41,757 nt of DNA from assembly GCA_943354745.1 (NCBI GenBank), contig CALRDB010000004.1, positions 1-41,757 of the forward strand. Direction: 5' to 3'. The notes below the pieces were generated by a model. The model did no database searches. It was not told where the DNA came from and saw only the letters and a list, made by a program, of their open reading frames with translations. Each line of letters starts with the position of its first letter. Position 1 is the stretch's first letter. The stretch is from Candidatus Nomurabacteria bacterium. Its GTDB lineage: Bacteria; Patescibacteriota; Minisyncoccia; Phycocordibacterales; UBA10002. Shown here piece after piece: positions 34,748 to 41,757 of the stretch. The position numbers and the translations under genes are program-made.

Positions 34748-36862
34748 CTAGTTCGGGTTAACAAGGAAGATGGTAATACGTTGATTCGTTGTTTCCGTAC
34801 GGGCCTCAATGTGGAACTTCTTTGTTTGCTTAGGTGAAAGTGTAATGCTCTTTGCGTGTTGTTTAAAAGTGTTATCAATAAACCAGTCAACATCTTCGCG
34901 TGCAAGAAGTTGAATCACCGTGCCCGGTGTAAGCTCGACTCTGTCGCCATCGTGTGGTGAGAGAATAATCGAGGGTTGTACAAAGAGATTACGGGAAATA
35001 TCGTAAGTATCCCCGGCAAGGCCATACTCGATACTAGCGGAGTTCGTAAACTCCTTTACTCGGTCGAAATTGAACGGAGTTGCGTGATTATACGGTGAGG
35101 TATACATGAGTGTCATGACGTCTTGCCATATCGCCCCAGCACCTGTTTGCCCGGTAAGTTCACGCATGGCGGTGTTGTCGCTATTGCCGAGCCAGACGCC
35201 CACTAGGAAGTCGGGCGTATAGCCGATAGTCCAACTGTCGTGATAATCACGCGATGTCCCGGTCTTAAGCGCGTAGTTCTTGTACGGTAACGTTAAGTTA
35301 CTTCGTAATCCAAACTGTTCAACCGCCATCTCCCTGTCGGAAAGAATTTTATTTACCAATTGGACAAAACTTTTTTCCGCCACGCGCTTTTCCGAAAGCA
35401 GTTTCTTCTCCATTGGCGTCTCAAGACCCCCGACTCTTGTCCGTTCCAGTGTAAGAGGTTTTAGTACTCCTTCGTTCGGGAAAATGGTAAAGAAATGTGA
35501 AAGTGTAAGAAGATCCATTTCTAATGCGCCAAGTGCAATGCCAAGCTCGTAACGCTCGAGTGGCTGGAGTGATGTAAAACCGAGTGACTCGCGAAGGAAT
35601 GTATAGAAGGTTGAAAGGCCGACATACTCAAGTGTTTTAACCGCAGGAACGTTTAGACTGTTCGAAAGCGCATTGTGCAGGGTAACTGCTCCGCGAAATC
35701 GCCCATCGAAATTTTTCGGGTAAAAAGCAAAGCTCGTTCCTATTGTGTAGCTATACTCCTCGTCATTCACAAGTGTGTAGGGTCTGGCGCCCTTCGCGAA
35801 TGCAGCAAGATAAATAAAGGCCTTTGCGGTGGAACCTATCGGGCGGGGTTCGATTGCCATATTGATCTGTGCTCCGGAAGCAAGAGAGGTGGGGTCTGGT
35901 GTACCGACTAAAACGAGAAGCTCGTTTTCAGGTAGCTTAATAACAACGATTGCACCATTAGTTACGTTCGACTCCGATCTCGACTCAGACTCGATTTTAC
36001 GGCGAAGTATGTTTCGGATCTTTTCAGTAAGAAGAGCATCGACGGTAAGATTGCATGGGTCACAGGTAAGGCCCAGTGTTTTCAGCTCAAACGAAGTGCG
36101 CAACGTAGTGCTCGGAGAAAATACGAAAGGACTTGTCGAAGCTTGATAATGCAAGTCACTTTCAGTAGCAGAAATTACCTTTGGTAGTAATTTTTCATTT
36201 TGCGTGCTTCCTGGAAAGCGAGTAGATGGACTTCCAAGCGCTGTAATCAAAGAAAGTATCTCAACCTCGTTTAGTTCAGTTGGTTTTTTGTTAAAAAAGT
36301 AGAGTGAAGCTTCAGTGACACCTTGGCGACTTTTGCCGAAATAAGCAACCTCCTCATACAGCGAAAGAATGTCTCGTTTGGAAGTGTGCAATTCAAGAGC
36401 GACAGCGTACAACGACTCTACAAATTTATTTCTCAGCGTCCGGGTACCTTCGTTGCCGAGTAGAACCTTGACCAACTGCTGTGTAATTGTGCTGGAACCC
36501 TCGGTCTTGCCGGTACGTAGTTTATGGAAAAATCCACGCACCATACTCACTGGGTTCACCCCTAGGTGATAGTAAAAGTATCGGTCTTCTTTTTGCAGCA
36601 ACAGTTTTTCAAATAGTGGGGGAGTAGGTTCTGTAATAGTCACAAAATGACCTTTCTCATTTGACTTCAGTTGTACCGATTTCCCATTCCTATCGTGCCA
36701 CGCGACCGTTTTTAAGCCTTGCTCGGCTGACGTAAGGCGCGAAACGAGTGGTATAGTACCTAGATAAAGGATAAGAAAGAAAGTAAGCAGTAGGTAGAGC
36801 ACGGTGCGCCCATGCGTACGTTCCTTCAATGGCTCTAGTCGAATTCGCTTCAGGCGGTGCAT
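34748..36862 (-). CDS. pbpC: Penicillin-binding protein 1C-like transglycosylase/transpeptidase
   Basis: LLLQKEDRYFYYHLGVNPVSMVRGFFHKLRTGKTEGSSTITQQLVK; IGSTAKAFIYLAAFAKG; LKTGTSRDYHDSWTIGYTPDFLVGVWLGN; TATTCT-N6-ATG supports start 36862. Confidence 0.93.
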   Translation of the reverse strand: MHRLKRIRLEPLKERTHGRTVLYLLLTFFLILYLGTIPLVSRLTSAEQGLKTVAWHDRNGKSVQLKSNEKGHFVTITEPTPPLFEKLLLQKEDRYFYYHLGVNPVSMVRGFFHKLRTGKTEGSSTITQQLVKVLLGNEGTRTLRNKFVESLYAVALELHTSKRDILSLYEEVAYFGKSRQGVTEASLYFFNKKPTELNEVEILSLITALGSPSTRFPGSTQNEKLLPKVISATESDLHYQASTSPFVFSPSTTLRTSFELKTLGLTCDPCNLTVDALLTEKIRNILRRKIESESRSESNVTNGAIVVIKLPENELLVLVGTPDPTSLASGAQINMAIEPRPIGSTAKAFIYLAAFAKGARPYTLVNDEEYSYTIGTSFAFYPKNFDGRFRGAVTLHNALSNSLNVPAVKTLEYVGLSTFYTFLRESLGFTSLQPLERYELGIALGALEMDLLTLSHFFTIFPNEGVLKPLTLERTRVGGLETPMEKKLLSEKRVAEKSFVQLVNKILSDREMAVEQFGLRSNLTLPYKNYALKTGTSRDYHDSWTIGYTPDFLVGVWLGNSDNTAMRELTGQTGAGAIWQDVMTLMYTSPYNHATPFNFDRVKEFTNSASIEYGLAGDTYDISRNLFVQPSIILSPHDGDRVELTPGTVIQLLAREDVDWFIDNTFKQHAKSITLSPKQTKKFHIEARTETTNQRITIFLVNPN

Positions 36863-36944
36863 GTAGCTAGAATAGCATAACAGCACATCGTTCTTCGAAG
36901 TTGTATGTAGAGCTGATGTCAAAAGCGTTATATAATCGAAGAAC

Positions 36945-37805
36945 ATGAAGACAATACTCATAACCGGAGGTGCAGGTTTTATAGGCTCAAATCTTATCGA
37001 ACAGCTTGTTAAGAATCCGGAAAACCGGGTTTTTTCGCTTGATGACTACTCGACTGGAAAGAAGGAGAATCATATTTCCGGCGCAACGTATATTGAGGGT
37101 AATACGATCGATATCGCCACGTTGGTTACGGTAAAACCGGACCTTGTCTATCATCTTGGCGAATACGCTCGAGTAGAACCAAGTTTTGAAGATATGCTGC
37201 TAGTGTGGAAATCAAATAAAGATGGCACGTTTGCCGTCCTTGAGTTTTGTCGTAAGCATGCATGCAAACTTGTGTATGCGGGATCAAGTACGAAGTTCGG
37301 CGATGGGGGACTTGGCAGAGATCAAAGCCCTTACGCGTGGAGTAAAGCTTCAAACACGGAGCTCGTGCAGAATTACGGAGCATGGTTCAATCTTAAGTAC
37401 GCCATTACTTATTTTTATAATGTATACGGACCAAGAGAGCTTTCGGGTAAATATGGAACAGTAATCGAGATATTTCGCGAGGCGTGTGTTCGTGGAGAAC
37501 CTTTGAATATCGTGACTCCAGGAACTCAAACTCGCATCTTTACTCACGTTGCTGATATTGTGAACGGTCTTATCTTAGTAGGCGAGAAGGGAATTGGTGA
37601 CGGATACGGCTTGGGCGCGGAAGAAGCGTATACCATTCTCGAGGTAGCGAAAATGTTTGGAGGAGATTTGATCATGCTTCCGTCAAGACCAGGAAACCGT
37701 ATGACTTCTTCGATAGATCTTTCTCGTTCTAAAGGTGAACTAGGTTGGGAGGCAAAAAAGAGCGTCAAGGATTATATTGAGAATTGCACTACTTCCCTCC
37801 AGTAA
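36945..37805 (+). CDS. NAD-dependent epimerase/dehydratase (UDP-glucose 4-epimerase-like)
   Basis: ILITGGAGFIGSNLIEQLV, VYAGSSTKFGDGG, TYFYNVYGPRE. Confidence 0.92.
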   Translation: MKTILITGGAGFIGSNLIEQLVKNPENRVFSLDDYSTGKKENHISGATYIEGNTIDIATLVTVKPDLVYHLGEYARVEPSFEDMLLVWKSNKDGTFAVLEFCRKHACKLVYAGSSTKFGDGGLGRDQSPYAWSKASNTELVQNYGAWFNLKYAITYFYNVYGPRELSGKYGTVIEIFREACVRGEPLNIVTPGTQTRIFTHVADIVNGLILVGEKGIGDGYGLGAEEAYTILEVAKMFGGDLIMLPSRPGNRMTSSIDLSRSKGELGWEAKKSVKDYIENCTTSLQ

Positions 37806-37873
37806 GAGCCTGTGTGTATAACTTTCTTTTCTAAAACAGGTATACTTAAACAACTTATTACTAATTTTTTACT

Positions 37874-38035
37874 GTGAAAAACAAACTTATAATCCTCATC
37901 GTACTTGTTGTTGTCGTCATATTTTTCGGCCAGTTTTTTGTTCCAGCAACATCTCCTGCGGAACAGGCTAAACTTGACGAGTCGGCTACGCAACAGACTT
38001 TCGATACGATTGAAGGAGATCAGGTCACTGAATAA
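37874..38035 (+). CDS. 53-aa membrane-anchored small protein
   Basis: GTG start: (M)KNKLIILIVLVVVVIFFGQFFVPATSPAEQAKLDESATQQTFDTIEGDQVTE*. Confidence 0.5.
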   Translation: MKNKLIILIVLVVVVIFFGQFFVPATSPAEQAKLDESATQQTFDTIEGDQVTE

Positions 38036-38431
38036 CTACTCGACCAACGAGAGTGTTGAACGTATTCTTTCCAAATCGCTTCCTATCTGTTTCCTCAGCA
38101 GGTTTTCATCGGTAAAGGTAACAAATGGGCGAATGAATTCCATACAGTATATGGTTAATGTCTGACCGTATAGATCGCCGGTAAAATCCAGGAGATGCGC
38201 CTCAATTTTTGGCGTTTTGTTTTTTGTTAAAGGGGTTACGACAACTCCCGCTCTATACTTGCGCGAGTCCGTACCTATTGTAGCGTATCCTGAGTACACT
38301 CCTTCGGGAATACTGACCGGTGGGTCTATAAGTTCCTCTCCGTCCAAATTTGCAGTAGGAAAACCGAGTACTCGTCCATACTGGCTTCCTCGTATGACGT
38401 GAGCAGTTACCGTATACATGACTTTTTTCAT
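38036..38431 (-). CDS. Stand-alone riboflavin kinase domain protein
   Basis: GSQYGRVLGFPTANLDGEELIDPPVSIPEGVYSGYATIG...EAHLLDFTGDLYGQTLTIYCMEFIRP. Confidence 0.9.
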   Translation of the reverse strand: MKKVMYTVTAHVIRGSQYGRVLGFPTANLDGEELIDPPVSIPEGVYSGYATIGTDSRKYRAGVVVTPLTKNKTPKIEAHLLDFTGDLYGQTLTIYCMEFIRPFVTFTDENLLRKQIGSDLERIRSTLSLVE

Positions 38432-38478
38432 CTAGGAAAGAGTAGCATGCCCTCGATGATGCGTATACAATGGTTGGT

Positions 38479-38964
38479 ATGACACACTTCACACTTGTTT
38501 TTTTGTTCACACTTTTGCTTCTTCCGGGACTTTTTATGGCATGTATCCCCATGCTCCCGGCTTTCTGGTATTTACTAGCCGGAGCATCAGTATTCGCTCT
38601 TATAGACGGCTTTTCACATCTGACATTGTCGAATCTCGGAATTCTTGCTTCACTTTTTACACTTTCGATACTAGTGGATTGGAGTGCTGGACTACTTGGC
38701 GCAAAGATGGGTGGAGCAGGATGGAAAAGCTTACTTTGGGGTACGCTCGGTTCCCTCATAGGTCTTTTCATAGTTCCGCCCTTTGGAGTCTTTGCCGGGC
38801 TTTTCATCGGTGTGCTCGTTAGCGAGCTGTGGCGAAAAAGGGATCAGCAAAAAGCGCTCCGGGCGGCCTCGGGAGCGCTTATAGGCTCATTGGTAGGAGT
38901 AACGATCAACGTAGCGCTTGCATGTATCTTTGTGATGTCCTTTGTGTTGCTTTCATTATCCTAA
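38479..38964 (+). CDS. DUF456-family membrane protein
   Basis: MPALLPAFWYL-type segments, VDWSAGLLGAKMGGAGWKSLLWGTLGSLIGLF; TACAAT-N7-ATG supports 38479. Confidence 0.85.
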   Translation: MTHFTLVFLFTLLLLPGLFMACIPMLPAFWYLLAGASVFALIDGFSHLTLSNLGILASLFTLSILVDWSAGLLGAKMGGAGWKSLLWGTLGSLIGLFIVPPFGVFAGLFIGVLVSELWRKRDQQKALRAASGALIGSLVGVTINVALACIFVMSFVLLSLS

Positions 38965-38981
38965 AAACAACAAAGAAAAGT

Positions 38982-39686
38982 TTACTTCTTGTGTGCGGGG
39001 GTAACTTGTACCGGGACGGTGCGGATAGCATTTATAATTTCAGCGTCATCGTCTGTAATTGAGTAAAGATTCAAATCAGACGAACTGATAGCTTGGTGCA
39101 GTTCAAGCATATTTTCTTTAATAAAGGTATTAAGTGGATCCCAGTAGTCCTTACCCACCATAAAAATTGGAACCTTGCGTATTTTTTGCGTCTGCACAAG
39201 CGTAACAATCTCGAAAAACTCATCAAGCGTCCCAAAACCTCCAGGAAAAAATATGTAGGCTTCAGCCGCAAACGAAAGAGCAACTTTTCGAGCGAAAAAA
39301 TATGAAAAGTCCATAGAGGCTGTCGTGTACCTGTTTCCCGCCTGTTCCTGTGGGAGTCTAATGTTAAGGCCGACCGATTCACCACCAGCTTCGAATGCGC
39401 CTCGGTTTGCCGCCTCCATGATGCCGTTACTGCCACCTGTAAGTACGGTATACCCGAGCTCCTTTGCAATTTTACCAGCAAGTGATCGAGCTTTAATGTA
39501 GTGCTCGCTTGTTTCCGTGAAGCGGGCAGAACCAAAAAAAGTTACTGAGCGTGGATAGCTTTTCAAAAATTGAAAACCATCGGAAAATTCGTTGTCGATG
39601 CGAGAAATTCTCGATTTAATTTCCGCCTGTATTTCCTCTCTCGTAAGTGGTAGATTGTTAGTGCTATTAGTTTTGTGTGTAGTCAT
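38982..39686 (-). CDS. LOG family (TIGR00730-type) protein
   Basis: VTFFGSARF, VLTGGSNGIMEAANRGAFEAGGESVGLNI, FFPGGFGTLDEFFEIVTLVQTQKI. Confidence 0.94.
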   Translation of the reverse strand: MTTHKTNSTNNLPLTREEIQAEIKSRISRIDNEFSDGFQFLKSYPRSVTFFGSARFTETSEHYIKARSLAGKIAKELGYTVLTGGSNGIMEAANRGAFEAGGESVGLNIRLPQEQAGNRYTTASMDFSYFFARKVALSFAAEAYIFFPGGFGTLDEFFEIVTLVQTQKIRKVPIFMVGKDYWDPLNTFIKENMLELHQAISSSDLNLYSITDDDAEIINAIRTVPVQVTPAHKK

Positions 39687-39737
39687 ACGTGTATTCTAGC
39701 GAGTAACTTATGGGCTGGCAACTATAACCGCGTGGAT

Positions 39738-40940
39738 ATGTTTAGTATACAGAAAAAATTAGCGGGGAAGCTTGGTCGGGTCGGCCTTCTTAAAACCGGA
39801 CATGGTAGTATCGAGACACCTGCGTTCGTGACCGTGGGAACTAAAGCAACCGTTAAGGCGCTCACCCCTCGCCAAGTTAAAGAAACAGGATCACAGGTTG
39901 TTCTTTCGAATACGTATCATCTGTATCTAGAACCAGGCGAGAAAATAATCAAACAAGGAGGAGGTCTAGGAAAGTTCATGGGTTGGGACGGACCAACTAT
40001 GACCGATTCGGGAGGTTTTCAGGTATTTTCTCTTGGAGGAAAAGGGTCATCAAAAATCGCATCCTCAAAACAACATTCTAATATTTTGCAGAATGTCAGA
40101 ATGTTTCCGGGTGAAGAACAGACAGCACCGCTCGTAAAGATAGACGAGGATGGCGTTACCTTTAAATCGTACAAAGATGGGAGTGCACATCGATTTACAC
40201 CTGAACGTTCAATTGAAATTCAGCATGCAATTGGGGCGGATATTATTTTTGCATTCGATGAGTGTACCTCACCACACGCTGGAAAGGAGTACCAGAGGGA
40301 GGCAATGGATAGGACACACCGTTGGGCAGGACGATGCTTGAAGCGTCACCAACAACTCACAACAGACAACCAACAGCCAAAACCGATGCTTTTCGGGATT
40401 GTGCAAGGAGGAAGGTTCCAAAATTTGAGGAAGGAAAGTGCTCGTACTATTGGAGAAATGGATTTTGACGGCTTTGGTATCGGAGGTTCATTCGATAAAG
40501 AAGATATGGGAAATGCGGTGCGATGGGTAAATGAACTTCTTCCCGAGGAAAAACCACGACATCTTCTTGGTATCGGTGAGCCGACTGATCTCTTTGAGGC
40601 GGTTGAAAACGGATGCGACTTGTTTGATTGTGTCGCACCAACAAGGCAGGCAAGAACGGGTTCGCTCTATACCAAACATGGGCGGTTTAATATTGAAAAT
40701 GCCCAATACAGGAATGATTTCGCGCCTCTTGAAGAGGGTTGCGGGTGCTATACATGCCTACATTTTACAAGAGCGTATCTCGCACATCTGTTCCACTCTG
40801 GAGAGATTTTGGCGAACACACTAGCCTCAATTCACAACGTCTATTTCATCGTACAGTTGGTAAAAAAAATGCGACAAGGGATTCTTGAAGAGACATTTTT
40901 CGAGCATAAAAGAGAGTTTCTGGATTCGTACAAAAAATAA
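39738..40940 (+). CDS. tgt: Queuine tRNA-ribosyltransferase
   Basis: TPAFVTVGTKATVKALTPRQV, MGWDGPTMTDSGGFQVFSLG, FGIVQGG, DLFDCVAPTRQARTGSLYT, CGCYTC zinc site. Confidence 0.96.
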   Translation: MFSIQKKLAGKLGRVGLLKTGHGSIETPAFVTVGTKATVKALTPRQVKETGSQVVLSNTYHLYLEPGEKIIKQGGGLGKFMGWDGPTMTDSGGFQVFSLGGKGSSKIASSKQHSNILQNVRMFPGEEQTAPLVKIDEDGVTFKSYKDGSAHRFTPERSIEIQHAIGADIIFAFDECTSPHAGKEYQREAMDRTHRWAGRCLKRHQQLTTDNQQPKPMLFGIVQGGRFQNLRKESARTIGEMDFDGFGIGGSFDKEDMGNAVRWVNELLPEEKPRHLLGIGEPTDLFEAVENGCDLFDCVAPTRQARTGSLYTKHGRFNIENAQYRNDFAPLEEGCGCYTCLHFTRAYLAHLFHSGEILANTLASIHNVYFIVQLVKKMRQGILEETFFEHKREFLDSYKK

Positions 40941-40941
40941 T

Positions 40942-40966
40942 GGCACCGAGCGGAAGGCTCGGTGCC
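40942..40966. terminator. Hairpin between convergent genes (T-run on - strand)
   Basis: GGCACCGAGC-GGAAG-GCTCGGTGCC. Confidence 0.7.
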
Positions 40967-40980
40967 GAAGCAGGGCAGTG

Positions 40981-41568
40981 CTATTGCATTCCCCTGATAA
41001 CGTCGCGAAAGGTTTGGAGGTTGGGCCCCAGTAGCCCTTGGAGAATCTTCAGGTGCTTGACGATGATCAAGATGCTGGTGAGGGGGTTTCCCCCCTCCGT
41101 TTCGTCAGGTTTATTGCCAGGAAGGACCTGCGGAGTTTTGTTGTCCTTGACCGCCACCAGCGCCCACTGGCGACGCACCTCTACGTGTTCACCTGGCTGA
41201 AGGATTCCACTCGGCAGCTTTTCTTCCATCTTTGAGCGGAAGAGACGAAAGGTGACCACACCGTACTCCCGCAACTCATCCAATGCTCTGTCATAGTCAG
41301 GGTTTCCGTCAGGACTTAGTGTGTCGGCGACACTTACGAGTTCGCGGCGTAACGAGAAAAGGCTCCGTGCAACTTCCGAATCGAGGGTTAGATCGAGCAC
41401 GCGGTCGCTAGGACCAACCGGCTGAACCGGGTGATGCACTGGTCCAGCAATTTTTTTGCCCTGCATGGAGACAAGAAAATTTGCCAAAAACCATTTTGCC
41501 ATTGAGTCCGAGACCGAGCGATCGGCGTCGGATTTTTCCGTGGGGGGAGGGGATGTCTTCTTCTTCAT
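40981..41568 (-). CDS. Hypothetical protein (about 195 aa)
   Basis: ORF 40981..41613, internal ATG MKKKTSPPPTEKSD at 41568. Confidence 0.6.
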   Translation of the reverse strand: MKKKTSPPPTEKSDADRSVSDSMAKWFLANFLVSMQGKKIAGPVHHPVQPVGPSDRVLDLTLDSEVARSLFSLRRELVSVADTLSPDGNPDYDRALDELREYGVVTFRLFRSKMEEKLPSGILQPGEHVEVRRQWALVAVKDNKTPQVLPGNKPDETEGGNPLTSILIIVKHLKILQGLLGPNLQTFRDVIRGMQ

Positions 41569-41652
41569 AGTATGATGCTTTCTGTCCGCTCGGATTTGTT
41601 TGTGAAAAGGCAACTTAAAGATAGAATTCGAATTTTCTTGTATACTGGCGCG

Positions 41653-41757
41653 ATGAAAAAAGAAACAAAGGTGAGCATATTTCTCAGAGCGAACGCGTAT
41701 TAATAGAGTCGCTTCTGAACCGCGGTGTTTCTCAAAAAGAAATAGCCGGGGAAATCG
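41653..41757 (+). mobile_element. 5' end of IS30-like transposase, truncated by window edge, apparent frameshift at A6 run
   Basis: Frame from 41655 reads KRNKGEHISQSERVLIESLLNRGVSQKEIAGEI, an IS30-type N-terminal HTH; TATACT-N6-ATG upstream in another frame. Confidence 0.6.

Noticed and set aside
37874-38035. Possible toxin-antitoxin or peptide system from the 53-aa membrane ORFs at 17730 and 37874
   Set aside because: Both look like single small membrane proteins without partner genes; no support beyond size.
38253-38807. 184-aa - strand ORF
   Set aside because: Overlaps riboflavin kinase and the DUF456 gene out of frame; no domain signal.
40942-40966. GGCACCGAGC...GCTCGGTGCC resembling a tracrRNA 3' hairpin
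   Set aside because: No CRISPR repeats or cas genes in the window; position and T-run fit a terminator between convergent genes.
1-41757. Alternative genetic code (UGA recoded), as in some CPR lineages
   Set aside because: TGA terminates well-defined genes (e.g. 20256, 15291) and no conserved protein needs in-frame TGA read-through.
1-41757. tRNA, rRNA or CRISPR arrays
   Set aside because: No regular spaced direct repeats, no cloverleaf with GGTTCGAATCC-type arm, and no rRNA motifs noticed while reading the gaps.

Overview
A gene-dense 41.8 kb bacterial window with short intergenic gaps. Its gene content (many small conserved hypotheticals, SWIB, CxxC-x17-CxxC zinc ribbon, YerC/TrpR-like regulator, large alpha-2-macroglobulin) suggests a Patescibacteria/CPR (Parcubacteria-like) chromosome; this lineage call is inference. 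It uses the standard code, with TGA as a stop. No rRNA, tRNA or CRISPR was recognised. Main blocks: a copper-export cassette (CsoR operator, CsoR, CopA-type ATPase, HMA-fused TauE/DsbD-like membrane protein, cupredoxin); a class of repair, metabolic and membrane genes; ABC exporter; matrixin-like protease; ABC-F; DEAD-box helicase; TypA; a 2.2 kaa thioester alpha-2-macroglobulin converging on PBP1C; Tgt; and an IS30-like transposase start at the right edge. Most interesting observations: (1) two unrelated regulator genes (ArsR and YerC/TrpR-like) are each bracketed by an imperfect operator-like palindrome upstream and a longer perfect copy downstream (38 bp and 42 bp); (2) many starts have a TANNNT -10-like hexamer 6-8 nt before the ATG, implying widespread leaderless transcription; (3) a head-to-head truncation scar joins the 3' part of a sigma-70 region 4 gene (- strand) to an N-terminally truncated sortase (+ strand); (4) a 17-codon remnant of a second matrixin-like protease lies just after an unrelated gene; (5) a 23-aa uORF with a 1-2-3-4 attenuator-like fold precedes an ABC exporter; (6) a cupin gene has a promoter embedded in a palindrome plus a structured leader.
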